This document shows positions 15,458 through 24,080 of a stretch of 64,000 nt of DNA, one piece after another; position 1 is the stretch's first letter, and each line of letters opens with the position of its first letter. Origin of the DNA: Chryseobacterium phocaeense. Lineage in GTDB: Bacteria > Bacteroidota > Bacteroidia > Flavobacteriales > Weeksellaceae. Both the position numbers and the translations under genes were made by a program. The notes below the pieces were generated by a model. The model made no database searches and was not told the DNA's origin. It saw only the letters and a list, made by a program, of their open reading frames with translations. Location: assembly GCF_900169075.1 (NCBI RefSeq), contig NZ_LT827014.1, forward strand, positions 372,001 through 436,000. Direction: 5' to 3'.

Positions 15458-16477
15458 TTATTTCGTTTTCCCAAAGTCTTCAGGTAACAAATAATTTCCT
15501 GTAAAAGGATCAAGATACACTTTAGGGCCTAACGTATTATTCTTTCTACCTGACACGCTGGCATCTATTACTGCTCCAATAATACCTCCAATCAAGCCAC
15601 CTGCAGCAGAACCAATTGTAACACCATTTCCAGCCGTTTCAGGAAATAAGTCTTCTTTTGTTACCTCAATAAAAAGACCGTTCTCATCTTTATAAATCTC
15701 AGTATAACCAACAGGAATATTTTTGTAGGCTATTCCTTCATGGACAAAAGCATAAAAATGTCTTATTGCGGTTTTTTCCTCACCTTTTATGGCTTTTGTA
15801 ACGACTCCTTTATCATTAGTCTGTAAGGTAAACCCCGGTTCAGGATTGTGGGTAAAAAAGCTGTAATAATCTTTGTAAACTCCGTCTTTCAGTTCATCGG
15901 CCTTTAGAATACCCAGTTTTTCTTTTAATAAAGAGGTATAATTGGGAAGATCACTTTCTGAGATACTCAATTCCCATGGTGCTCCTCTATAAGATTCTTT
16001 AAACAGATCTGTAAGAATTGAAGTTACTTTTTTTGCAAGGCTCTGGGCCAAATAAGGTGTTGTACGTGATGAAACGGTTGCTACCGTATCTTTTCTGTCA
16101 ATAAAATGATATCCATCTTCTTTCTTTATAAAGGTACTTGCCCTTAATTCAAGCTTCCCGACAGAATACTTTTCTTTTTTGTCTTCTGAAATATTCAAGC
16201 TTTCCAGCAAAAAGACCATGTCGTTGTTCCCTCTTACCGGATTGTATTTATAAAACCAGTCTTGTATGTCTTTGCCGGCATCATTTTCGAAAATAATTTT
16301 CACCTCGTCCTTGTGGTACATAACCATTCCAACTTCCTTATTTGCTCTCATATCAATGACCGTAAGACTTTTGACAGAATTTTTGCTGTCTTTAATTGAT
16401 TTTGAAAGATCGATAGTTTCTACTTTCTGGCCCATTAATACTATCGAAAATAATAAAAAGAAAAGTGTTTTTTTCAT
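15458..16477 (-). CDS. secreted hypothetical protein with glycine zipper
   Basis: A 339-residue exported protein; residues 1-16 (MKKTLFFLLFSIVLMG) look like a signal peptide. Most of it has no recognisable domain. Near the C-terminus a glycine-zipper-like hydrophobic stretch (GSAAGGLIGGIIGAVIDASVSG, about residues 292-313) could insert in or associate with a membrane. It stands alone between lepA and the sigma-factor operon. Function unknown. Confidence 0.7.
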   Translation of the reverse strand: MKKTLFFLLFSIVLMGQKVETIDLSKSIKDSKNSVKSLTVIDMRANKEVGMVMYHKDEVKIIFENDAGKDIQDWFYKYNPVRGNNDMVFLLESLNISEDKKEKYSVGKLELRASTFIKKEDGYHFIDRKDTVATVSSRTTPYLAQSLAKKVTSILTDLFKESYRGAPWELSISESDLPNYTSLLKEKLGILKADELKDGVYKDYYSFFTHNPEPGFTLQTNDKGVVTKAIKGEEKTAIRHFYAFVHEGIAYKNIPVGYTEIYKDENGLFIEVTKEDLFPETAGNGVTIGSAAGGLIGGIIGAVIDASVSGRKNNTLGPKVYLDPFTGNYLLPEDFGKTK

Positions 16478-16524
16478 AGATAAACTTTCCTGTAAAAGTA
16501 ATTTTTTTTTAGTATAAAAATTAA

Positions 16525-16556
16525 ACGGCTCTCACAGAAAAATCTGTAAGAGCCGT
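16525..16556 (-). terminator. intrinsic terminator of the sigma-factor operon
   Basis: ACGGCTCTTACAG, short A/T loop, CTGTGAGAGCCGT on the minus strand with a following T-rich stretch, 22 bp past the last gene of the sigma operon. Confidence 0.8.
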
Positions 16557-16578
16557 CCAACATTAAAAAAATAAACTA

Positions 16579-17100
16579 TTATGGGTTCTGTTTGGGTTTA
16601 GCCGTGCCGTTGTTATGACCGTGAGGTTTTCTTTCGTTCATTTTATCTCTCATCATTCCTTCGGTCTGGAACAGCTTTAATACTTTCTGGCAAGGGATCA
16701 CCTGCTGCATCTTGTCTGCATATTTCTTCCTGTTATCCAGAAGTTTCTGACCCACCTCGAAACTCTGCTGAAGTTTTGCTTTGGCTTCATCATCAGATAA
16801 TGTTTCGGGGTTAAAATTTGGGTCAAACTGGCTTTTTATCTGTTTCTGATTATCTAAATACTCGTTATAGAGCTGTGTAAATTCTGTTTTGTCGCTTGCA
16901 TCAATATTAAGGTTTTCCAAAACCATATTATTCCTAAATTTCTTAAGAAGCTCTTTTCTTTCTTCGGGAGAAAGATTGTTGATCACTTCTTTTCTCTGCT
17001 TAGGATCCATTTTTTTCCAGTCGTAGTCGTTCAGCTGCGCATTTTGTGCATTCAGACCAAAACCGTACATAATAAAAAGCGTGAATAATATCTTTTTCAT
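16579..17100 (-). CDS. periplasmic Spy/CpxP-like protein of the sigma operon
   Basis: A 173-residue exported protein with a signal peptide (MKKILFTLFIMYGFGLNAQ). The mature part is helical and charged: KMDPKQRKEVINNLSPEERKELL near 30-52, then DAKAKLQQSF-type helices. This resembles the 'sensor of ECF-type sigma factor' proteins of Flavobacteriia and the Spy/CpxP helical fold with an L-x-x-E-x-R-x-x-like pattern. It is the third gene after the sigma factor and its probable anti-sigma gene, with a 7-bp gap, and likely senses envelope stress. The sensing role is inference from context. Confidence 0.7.
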   Translation of the reverse strand: MKKILFTLFIMYGFGLNAQNAQLNDYDWKKMDPKQRKEVINNLSPEERKELLKKFRNNMVLENLNIDASDKTEFTQLYNEYLDNQKQIKSQFDPNFNPETLSDDEAKAKLQQSFEVGQKLLDNRKKYADKMQQVIPCQKVLKLFQTEGMMRDKMNERKPHGHNNGTAKPKQNP

Positions 17101-17107
17101 TTTTCTT

Positions 17108-17641
17108 TTAATTGTATAGATCTAAATAAACGTCCTGCGTTGAATTGCTTGCCAGTTCTGAGATTTCAGAATTGGAAAACGAATCCAGATATTCATTCAT
17201 TTTTGTTTCCTCTTTTTTGTTAGCCGCTTTTACCGGCTGGGTAGCTGCAGTTTTCTCACTTCTGGTATCAGGAGTATAAGAAACTGTTTTAGCACCCTGA
17301 TTTGCAACTGTTTGATTGTTATTTTCAACAGAAGTTAAATCTGCTTCCAGCGTTTCGTAGGCACGCTGACTTTCTGTTTTAGGTTCCTGCCCGTTGGCGG
17401 CATAAGCTTTGGAATTCAACACATCTTTTGCCGGATCGTTATCAGAATTAAAAACATATGTAGCTCCGAATATCAAAGCCAGTGATGCCGCAGCGGCATA
17501 CATCCAGTTCAGTTTGAAAACCGGTGCTTTTTTATTCGCTTTCACTTCGTTCATTACATTATGCTGGATGTTTTGAAACAAATCATCCGGAACTTTGTAA
17601 ATATTCTTTCGTTCTAGTTTTTCTATGTCGAACTCTTTCAT
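17108..17641 (-). CDS. probable membrane anti-sigma factor
   Basis: A 177-residue single-pass protein. Residues 1-42 are cytoplasmic and charged; a membrane segment lies at about 46-66 (WMYAAAASLALIFGATYVF); the rest is a Ser/Thr/Gln/Lys-rich periplasmic tail. No zinc-binding anti-sigma HxxxCxxC motif is seen. It sits between the ECF sigma gene (18 bp gap) and the Spy-like gene, the position in which an anti-sigma factor is expected. Assignment rests on context and topology. Confidence 0.6.
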   Translation of the reverse strand: MKEFDIEKLERKNIYKVPDDLFQNIQHNVMNEVKANKKAPVFKLNWMYAAAASLALIFGATYVFNSDNDPAKDVLNSKAYAANGQEPKTESQRAYETLEADLTSVENNNQTVANQGAKTVSYTPDTRSEKTAATQPVKAANKKEETKMNEYLDSFSNSEISELASNSTQDVYLDLYN

Positions 17642-17659
17642 CTCTGTTGGGTCAAAAAA

Positions 17660-18211
17660 TTATCTCTCGTAATTTTCTTTAATAAATTCTTCTATTTTTT
17701 GTTTGGCATAATGATAATTGGTCTTTAAAGTCCCTACGGACATATCTACAATTTTAGATATTTCTTCGTAGGGCAGATCATCATAATACCTCATCATAAA
17801 TACCAGTTTCTGCTTTTCAGGCAGGCTTTGTATAGCGTTCTGGAGCAGCAGCTGTATTTCTTCCGCATCTCCGTCTGTATTGTCAGCCACCAGGTTCTGC
17901 ATATAATATTCAGGATCTTCATCCGTTTTCTGCATTTTCTTCATCTTATTGACTTGCTGTAATGCTTCGTTGGTAGCGATCCTGTACAACCAGGTGTACA
18001 GCTGGCTGTCATTTTTGAACTGGTGAAAATTCTGATAGGCCTTAATAAAAGTCTCCTGCAGCGTGTCCTGAGCAAGGTCTCCATCCACAATAATCCTTCT
18101 GATATGCCAGTACAATCTGCTTTGATAAGCATCCATCAAGGCACGGACACCTTTCTCCTGGGTCCGTGGATTCTGCATCAACGAAATAATTTCCGCGTCC
18201 TTAATCTTCAT
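17660..18211 (-). CDS. ECF-type RNA polymerase sigma factor
   Basis: A 183-residue sigma-70 family protein with only regions 2 and 4. Region 2 is recognised by DLAQDTLQETFIKAYQNFHQF and TWLYRIATNEA; region 4 by LPEKQKLVFMMRYYDDLPYEEIS and VGTLKTNYHYAKQKI. It directs RNA polymerase to an unidentified promoter set, probably envelope-stress genes. A TATTTTTG box at 18237-18244 lies upstream on the same strand, so the operon may start there. Confidence 0.93.
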   Translation of the reverse strand: MKIKDAEIISLMQNPRTQEKGVRALMDAYQSRLYWHIRRIIVDGDLAQDTLQETFIKAYQNFHQFKNDSQLYTWLYRIATNEALQQVNKMKKMQKTDEDPEYYMQNLVADNTDGDAEEIQLLLQNAIQSLPEKQKLVFMMRYYDDLPYEEISKIVDMSVGTLKTNYHYAKQKIEEFIKENYER

Positions 18212-18236
18212 AAGATGCTTTCACTGTTTTGGATTA

Positions 18237-18244
18237 CAAAAATA
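18237..18244 (-). promoter_or_regulatory. -7 promoter box of the sigma operon
   Basis: TATTTTTG on the minus strand, 25 bases ahead of the sigma-factor ATG. Confidence 0.45.
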
Positions 18245-18390
18245 GCCGAAAGTTAAATTACTTCTTCAATTTTCAGTCCAAATATTTAAAATAATATCAG
18301 ATCGTTACGTGGTGACCCTTAAGCAGTAGGCATTAAACGCGTTCTCAATAAAACTTCCTGCGTCCTGTTTTTCGTCTTCCTTTAAAATCT

Positions 18391-18398
18391 TATCTTTG
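18391..18398 (+). promoter_or_regulatory. -7 promoter box, apparently leaderless gene
   Basis: TATCTTTG ends only 4 bases ahead of the ATG at 18403. If transcription starts about four bases past this box the mRNA has almost no leader. Confidence 0.5.
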
Positions 18399-18402
18399 TT
18401 AG

Positions 18403-19152
18403 ATGCAAATTGTAATTATAGGTTCAGGAAATGTGGCTTACCACATGGCAAAAGCTTTCAGTCTGAAAAAGATTCCGCTGATGCAGATTTTCGGAAGGAA
18501 CGGTGAAGAATTGAAAAAAATCTCTGAAGAACTGAATGTTCCTTATTCTACGGAGCATCTGGAGGATGCAGATCTGTACATCATCTGTGTAAGTGACCAT
18601 TCTGTAGAAGGTGTTTCCAAAATAATCACAAAAAAAGACTGCTTGGTTGCCCACACTTCAGGATCTCTTCCCAAAGAAATTCTGGCAGGGGAGTACAGAA
18701 AATCAAGTTTTTATCCGTTACAGACATTTTCAAAATCAAAACATCTGGAATACGAGAAAATTCCGTTCTTCATTGAAACCGAAAATGAATCTGATCAGAA
18801 ACTTCTTTTTGATCTTGCTTCCCGGATTTCAGAAAATGTCATGGAAAGTAATCACGAAAAGAGAAAATACATTCACCTGACTGCTGTTTTTGCCTGTAAT
18901 TTTGTGAACCATCTTTTTGCAAGAGCCAAAGAAATCTCGGATTCGCAACAAATCCCATTCGATTATTTTTTCCCGCTGATTGATGAAACGGTGAAAAAGA
19001 TTTACGAAATGGAGCCGAAAGCGGCACAGACCGGACCGGCCGTAAGAAATGACAAAAGGGTCCTGGAATTACATGAGCAGCTTTTAAAAGACGAAAGTCT
19101 TGAAATTTATAAGACAATGAATCATTCTATTCAGAAAATGTATGAGCTATAA
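18403..19152 (+). CDS. Rossmann-fold DUF2520 protein
   Basis: A 249-residue cytoplasmic protein. The N-terminus MQIVIIGSGNVAYHMAKAF is a dinucleotide-binding Rossmann start (GSGNVA), followed by YIICVSDHSV and a catalytic-like HTSGS segment near 87-91. The C-terminal half is helical (DUF2520 domain). The fold resembles ketopantoate/pyrroline-carboxylate reductases; the substrate is unknown. It overlaps kdsC by 11 bp, and the gene order DUF2520-kdsC-maf suggests one operon. Confidence 0.85.
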   Translation: MQIVIIGSGNVAYHMAKAFSLKKIPLMQIFGRNGEELKKISEELNVPYSTEHLEDADLYIICVSDHSVEGVSKIITKKDCLVAHTSGSLPKEILAGEYRKSSFYPLQTFSKSKHLEYEKIPFFIETENESDQKLLFDLASRISENVMESNHEKRKYIHLTAVFACNFVNHLFARAKEISDSQQIPFDYFFPLIDETVKKIYEMEPKAAQTGPAVRNDKRVLELHEQLLKDESLEIYKTMNHSIQKMYEL

Positions 19153-19660
19153 ACAGAAATTAAAAGATATAAAAGCGTTTGTATTTGATGTAGACGGTGT
19201 ATTTACGGACGGAAGTGTTTATCTGCTTCCCGGAGGGAATATGTGCAGGGTAATGAACGTCCTGGACGGCTATGCAGTAGTTAAAGCTTTAAAAAACAAT
19301 TATTTAATCGGTGTGATCACCGGCGGGAACGATGAAATGGTGAAGCACAGGATCAATTATCTCGGAATACAGGACTACTATCCGAAATCACACGACAAAA
19401 TGGCTGATTTTGAAGAATTTAAAAAGAAGCACAACCTTAAGAATGATGATATTCTGACGATGGGAGACGACCTTCCGGATATCCACATCATGGAAAATTC
19501 TGCCATCGCAGCCTGCCCTGAAAATGCCGTTCCTGAAGTAAAAGGCATCTCCGATTATATCTCTGAAAAAAAAGGGGGAAGCGGAGCTGTACGTGACGTG
19601 ATAGAGCAGGTAATGAAGGTTCAGGGAAAGTGGCATGATGATAATACCCAATCCGTATAA
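19142..19660 (+). CDS. kdsC: HAD phosphatase, KDO-8-phosphate phosphatase type
   Basis: A 172-residue HAD-family phosphatase without a cap domain. The DxD motif is FVFDVDGVFTDG (first Asp is the nucleophile); TGG and GDDLPD follow. The short tetrameric form and the VDGVFTDG signature match KdsC, which removes phosphate from 3-deoxy-D-manno-octulosonate 8-phosphate for lipopolysaccharide synthesis. ATG overlaps the preceding gene by 11 bp. The family includes close relatives acting on other sugar phosphates, so the substrate is inferred. Confidence 0.85.
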   Translation: MSYKQKLKDIKAFVFDVDGVFTDGSVYLLPGGNMCRVMNVLDGYAVVKALKNNYLIGVITGGNDEMVKHRINYLGIQDYYPKSHDKMADFEEFKKKHNLKNDDILTMGDDLPDIHIMENSAIAACPENAVPEVKGISDYISEKKGGSGAVRDVIEQVMKVQGKWHDDNTQSV

Positions 19661-19669
19661 TTCAGTTTT

Positions 19670-20224
19670 ATGAAATTACTTTTAGCCTCCCAGTCGCCGA
19701 GAAGAAAAGAGCTTTTATCCAGCTTAGGTTTTGATTTCGAAGTGGTCAGAATAGATTGCGAAGAAATTCTTCCTGAGAATATCAGGATAGAAGATGCCGC
19801 TGCTTATCTCTCAGAATTAAAGGCAGGTGCATTCCGGGAATTAACTGATGATGAAGTATTATTAACGGCGGATACTGTAGTTGCCATAGATCATCAGATT
19901 CTTGGAAAACCAAAAGATGAAAAAGAAGCCGCATCCATGCTCAGAATGCTTTCGGGGAAAACCCATCAGGTATATACGGGAATCAGCATAAAATCCGTTG
20001 ATACCCTATACACAGAAACCGATGTGGCGGATGTGGAGTTTGATGAAATTACAGATGATGAAATAGCGTATTATATTCAAAATTACAAGCCTTTTGATAA
20101 GGCGGGCAGCTATGGCATCCAGGAATGGCTGGGCATGGCAAAGATCAGGAAGATGAATGGAAGCTTTTATACGATCATGGGACTTCCTACCCATTTGGTT
20201 TACAAAATTTTGAACAAAATATAA
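19670..20224 (+). CDS. maf: Maf-type nucleotide pyrophosphatase
   Basis: A 184-residue Maf/Ham1-like pyrophosphatase that hydrolyses nucleoside triphosphates, often non-canonical or pyrimidine ones (dTTP, UTP and others). The start LLASQSPRRKELLSSLGFDFEV and TADTVVAIDHQILGKP are family hallmarks, as are GKTHQVYTG and GSYGIQEW. It follows kdsC with a 9-bp gap. Confidence 0.92.
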   Translation: MKLLLASQSPRRKELLSSLGFDFEVVRIDCEEILPENIRIEDAAAYLSELKAGAFRELTDDEVLLTADTVVAIDHQILGKPKDEKEAASMLRMLSGKTHQVYTGISIKSVDTLYTETDVADVEFDEITDDEIAYYIQNYKPFDKAGSYGIQEWLGMAKIRKMNGSFYTIMGLPTHLVYKILNKI

Positions 20225-20309
20225 ATATTATTCATTATAAAATTTTATTATTTTTACAAAATCATCAGCTGCTGATAATAAAAAGCAGATAAGAGAGTTA
20301 TATTGAATA

Positions 20310-22874
20310 ATGAAAAAGAATATTTTATTCCTTTTAATCATGTGTATTGTTGCTTCCTGTGCTACCAAAGTAAAGAAGCCGGAGCAGCGATCCAAATTTC
20401 TGAAAGGATTTAACACCTATTATAATACCCTTTTTAATGCAAAAGATGCGTTAAACAGTGAGTTTACAAGCAGAGACAAGGGGCATAAGGACAATTTTTA
20501 CGCACCATATATCCCTATTCTCACCTATGAAGATCAGCCTTTGGGAAGTGACCTGGGACAATCTGCTGCATTCGCTGAGAACTCCATGAAAATGTCGGAA
20601 GTGAACAAACCTTCTCAAAGAGGTGTTCCTGAAATGCCACCCGGGATGCCTAACGCTCAGGGGGCTAACAATAGCGGTACACCAGACGATCTTCAAAACG
20701 CAGGAGCTACCACTCTGGAAATTGCCGAAGCAAAAGCTCTGAAAGCGATCAACAAATACTCTGTTATCAGAAACGGGGAAGAAAAAAATAAGAAAATTTT
20801 TGATGCCTACATGATCCTCGTACAGTCAAGGATTTACCAGAATAAAGCGGTACAGGCCCTGGATGCATTGAATTACGTTTTTACCCATATGAAGGAAGAT
20901 AAAAGGCTTCCATTGGCAAGAATTTATCAGGGGGTAGCGTATGCGAAGATCAATGATTTTCACAAAGCCAATGAAGCTTTTGCGAAACTGAAAGGGGAGG
21001 ACATCAATAAAACCTATTCAAAACTCCTGAGTATTTATTATTCTGAAGCTCTTCTGGATGCAGGAAAACTGGAGGAAGCCGGAGCTGAACTGGACCGGGC
21101 ATTTGAACTGAACTCCAACAGAAAGCTGAAAAGCAGGATTGCTTATCTAAAAGGTCAGGTTTCCGAAAATCTTGGACAGAATGACAAGGCCCGCGAAAGC
21201 TTTACACAGGCTTACAAATACGCCAACGACTTTGAATTTGAAGTGAAATCCCAAATTGCCATTGCCAAAACATTCAACGGAAAAGGGGATTACAACGGGG
21301 CTAAAAATTATCTGGAAGGAATCAGTAAAAAAGGAACTTACACTTCCCGTAAAAATGAATTCTACTATGCTTTGGGACTCATGGCCAATAAAGCCGGTAA
21401 AAAGGATGAAGCCCAGCAGTTTTTCAGAAAATCCCTTTTTGAAAAGGTATCTGATCCGCAGGTAAGAGGGCTTACGTATTACGAGATAGGAAAGAGCTAC
21501 CTGGAAAAGAATGATTATATTGGTGCAGGAACCTATTATGACTCCGCTCTTACGGTGATGACTTATGAGCCTTCCAAGATTCTTTTAAAGGACCAGTCTG
21601 AATACATTAAAAAGATTTCCAGAAACTACTATCTGATCAAAAAGAATGACAGTATTCTTGCTTTGGCAAAAATGACTGATGCTCAGAAAACTGACTTTTT
21701 TTCAAAATATATCGCGAAATTAAAAGCCAAGGAAGAAAAAGAAGAGCAGGAGAGGATCCGTGCAGAAAGAAGCAAAGGCTTTGATACCGGAGATTATAAC
21801 GCGAATTCAATTTTCGCCAATAATACCAATTCTTTTGAAGATTTTGGAGTGACTACCAAAGGCTTTTATTTCAGCAATACCGGAACAGTCAGTAAAGGAT
21901 CCTCTTCCTTTAAGCAGGTGTGGGGTGACAGAGCACTGGCCGACAACTGGAGGTATTCCAAAAAAATGGCCTCTATTGAAGATATGAAAAATGAGGCACT
22001 GGGCGTAACTTCAGCACCGAACCCAAGACGTTTTGAACCTACGTTTTATATTGAGCAGATCCCTACAGATCAGGCAAAACTGGGACAGTTGAAGAAAGAC
22101 CGTGATACTGCTTCTTTAGGTCTAGGTGTGATGTACCAGAATTACTTTACCAATACTCCTTTGGCAACAAAAACCCTGTACGACCTGGTGGATGTGAAGC
22201 CTGAGGAAAAAGTAATGCTTCAGGCGCTGTATGAAATATTTGCTATGAATTATCAAAAGAATCCACAGGCTGCAGAAAGAGCAAAACAGATTCTTCTGAC
22301 CGATTATCCTTATACTTCCTATGCAGAATTTGCAAGGAATCCTAAGAACGTTTCATTCGTGAAATCCTCTGTAGATGTAGAAAATGAATACAAAAAAGCA
22401 TATGCCCTGTATGAATCTGAGAAATTTGGAGAGAGCAGGGATGTTATAGACCAGACGATCCAGAAGTTTCCCAAAGATGCCCTGGTTCCGAAGTTCCATC
22501 TGCTGAATGCTTTCAACACCGGAAAAACAAGCGGAAAAGAAGTGATGATTCTTCAGCTGGAGCAGATTGCGTTGAATTATTCCAAAACTCCTGAAGGGAT
22601 CAAGGCCAAAGAAATGCTGAACTATCTGAAAAGCGAGTTGTCCTTCCAGGCCACGGACAATAAAGGAAATGCACTTCCACAACAGCCCGGAACACCGGTA
22701 CAGCCCGGTCAGAACCAAAATACTGGCATTCCTCAGAACCCTCCCGCAAACGATAAGAGCGGTCAGTTGCAGCAGTTTATACAAGATGCCCAACCTGACA
22801 AAAAATCTGATACCAAGCAGCAGAGGCTGAAAAAACCGAAGGAAAGAATTCCTGATGCACCTCCAGGCAACTAA
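20310..22874 (+). CDS. sprE: gliding motility / type IX secretion lipoprotein SprE (PorW)
   Basis: An 854-residue predicted lipoprotein; the lipobox is VASC with C17. After SKFLKGFNTYYNTLFNAKDALN, which is a family hallmark, come multiple TPR-like helical repeats (for example residues 250-420), then a Gln/Pro-rich C-terminus. SprE (F. johnsoniae) and PorW (P. gingivalis) anchor or assist the type IX secretion/gliding machinery at the periplasmic side of the outer membrane. It stands alone, with a terminator after it; the upstream gap to maf is 85 bp. Confidence 0.88.
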   Translation: MKKNILFLLIMCIVASCATKVKKPEQRSKFLKGFNTYYNTLFNAKDALNSEFTSRDKGHKDNFYAPYIPILTYEDQPLGSDLGQSAAFAENSMKMSEVNKPSQRGVPEMPPGMPNAQGANNSGTPDDLQNAGATTLEIAEAKALKAINKYSVIRNGEEKNKKIFDAYMILVQSRIYQNKAVQALDALNYVFTHMKEDKRLPLARIYQGVAYAKINDFHKANEAFAKLKGEDINKTYSKLLSIYYSEALLDAGKLEEAGAELDRAFELNSNRKLKSRIAYLKGQVSENLGQNDKARESFTQAYKYANDFEFEVKSQIAIAKTFNGKGDYNGAKNYLEGISKKGTYTSRKNEFYYALGLMANKAGKKDEAQQFFRKSLFEKVSDPQVRGLTYYEIGKSYLEKNDYIGAGTYYDSALTVMTYEPSKILLKDQSEYIKKISRNYYLIKKNDSILALAKMTDAQKTDFFSKYIAKLKAKEEKEEQERIRAERSKGFDTGDYNANSIFANNTNSFEDFGVTTKGFYFSNTGTVSKGSSSFKQVWGDRALADNWRYSKKMASIEDMKNEALGVTSAPNPRRFEPTFYIEQIPTDQAKLGQLKKDRDTASLGLGVMYQNYFTNTPLATKTLYDLVDVKPEEKVMLQALYEIFAMNYQKNPQAAERAKQILLTDYPYTSYAEFARNPKNVSFVKSSVDVENEYKKAYALYESEKFGESRDVIDQTIQKFPKDALVPKFHLLNAFNTGKTSGKEVMILQLEQIALNYSKTPEGIKAKEMLNYLKSELSFQATDNKGNALPQQPGTPVQPGQNQNTGIPQNPPANDKSGQLQQFIQDAQPDKKSDTKQQRLKKPKERIPDAPPGN

Positions 22875-22881
22875 ATAACAA

Positions 22882-22910
22882 AAAAGCGAAGATCTATTCT
22901 TCGCTTTTCT
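22882..22910. terminator. bidirectional intrinsic terminator
   Basis: AAAAGCGAAGA, loop, TCTTCGCTTTT between convergent sprE and tsaB, overlapping the tsaB 3' end. Confidence 0.85.
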
Positions 22911-23574
22911 TTTTCTTTACCCCGTGGAAATCCTTGAGATAGAATGGCTCAAAATACGCAATGTCTTCGAATTCTTCCCTGTTGATCTTTTCAAGGGTCT
23001 TTTTAATGAGATGCTGGGCGGAAGGGTAGATGTCATCCCTGAAATCTGCATCCGGAAGATTCAGGATGTCTTTTGCCTTCCTGGCGCCGTCTCCCACAAA
23101 AATTACTTTTTTATCTTTAAATTCTTCAAAAGAAGTTTCATCTAAAATTTTAGCTTCGGTTTCAGATTGCTCTTCTCCCGTTTGACCGTCATAAACGGCT
23201 GTATAAACCTCCATTCTCCTTGCATCGATCAGCGGCACTATAAAATCATAGTTCATGCCTAAAAAAGGCTCTATCATGCTTTCCAGAGAATTAACAGCAG
23301 TGAGCGGCACTTTAAGGCCATAACAGAAACCTTTTGCTGATGCAGCACCAATTCTCAATCCCGTATAAGATCCGGGACCCTTGCCCAAAGAAACAGCCTC
23401 AATATCTTTCATCGTAAGACCTGCTCCTTCCAATGCCCATTCTACATAAGTATGAAGACTTTCGGACTGTTTATAATTGTCAGAAACCTCTTCACACAGG
23501 CATAGGAGTTTTTCGCCGTCTGATACCGCTACTGAACAGTTTTTGGAGGAAGTTTCAAGATATAATATTTTCAT
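22894..23574 (-). CDS. tsaB: tRNA threonylcarbamoyladenosine protein TsaB
   Basis: A 226-residue TsaB that pairs with TsaD to make the N6-threonylcarbamoyladenosine of tRNA position 37. LYLETSSKNCSVAV is the ASKHA-type start, and GKGPGSYTGLRIG with AASAKGFCYG is the TsaB signature. It is shorter than TsaD and lacks the TsaD metal motif, as expected. It is on the minus strand and ends inside a terminator shared with sprE. Confidence 0.94.
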   Translation of the reverse strand: MKILYLETSSKNCSVAVSDGEKLLCLCEEVSDNYKQSESLHTYVEWALEGAGLTMKDIEAVSLGKGPGSYTGLRIGAASAKGFCYGLKVPLTAVNSLESMIEPFLGMNYDFIVPLIDARRMEVYTAVYDGQTGEEQSETEAKILDETSFEEFKDKKVIFVGDGARKAKDILNLPDADFRDDIYPSAQHLIKKTLEKINREEFEDIAYFEPFYLKDFHGVKKKKSEE

Positions 23575-23586
23575 TTTCTTACTTTA

Positions 23587-23621
23587 GGCTAATCTGCAAA
23601 ATCGTGAAAAGGCGAAATTGC
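23587..23621. repeat. dispersed GGCAAAATTGC-type intergenic repeat
   Basis: GGCTAATCTGCAAAATCGTG, then AAAAGGCGAAATTGC, just upstream of tsaB. Confidence 0.5.
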
Positions 23622-23638
23622 ATTAAATTCATGCAAAT

Positions 23639-24079
23639 TTAGGGCTTTATTTCGACACTCTGCCGGCTCCATAATTTCCATTCTGCATCTTTTTTTATCC
23701 AGATTTCGAGCAAAGCCAGTTTCATTTCAAAATCCTGGTTTTTATAGGTGCCCAGCACTTTTATTTTTCTCCTGATACTTGCTGTTCTTTTATATTTCTT
23801 GATCTCGGAAAGCCCTGTCTGCTGAATATCTTTGTAGATTACTTTTTTTGATGAAAAATCTTTTTTGAAATCATCAAAGCCCTGCACCCATCCGTTGGAA
23901 TGACCAAAAGACACATCCCTGTCCAAAAGGTCAACTATTTTTTCATCATTATTCTGCAGGTATTGATCCAGTAGTTTAATATTCTCAAACAGCTTCAGCT
24001 CTTTCTGAAAAGCTTCAATATTCTGACCTTTCCAGAAAACGAATGAAAAAATCAGGATAAAAAGTAATATTCTTTTCAC
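23639..24079 (-). CDS. small exported protein, nuclear-transport-factor-2-like
   Basis: An NTF2/SnoaL-like (DUF4440-like) protein of about 146 residues. The GTG at 24079 gives a signal peptide MKRILLFILIFSFVFWKG, and the stop of the upstream SDR gene lies right before it (TAAGGTG), so this GTG start is preferred over an ATG at 24118 which would begin inside the SDR gene. The C-terminal half, DVSFGHSNGWVQGFDDFKKDF and ALLEIWIKKDAEWKLWSRQSV, matches the pattern of NTF2-fold proteins of unknown ligand. It is translated downstream of the SDR gene. Confidence 0.72.
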   Translation of the reverse strand: MKRILLFILIFSFVFWKGQNIEAFQKELKLFENIKLLDQYLQNNDEKIVDLLDRDVSFGHSNGWVQGFDDFKKDFSSKKVIYKDIQQTGLSEIKKYKRTASIRRKIKVLGTYKNQDFEMKLALLEIWIKKDAEWKLWSRQSVEIKP

Positions 24080-24080
24080 C

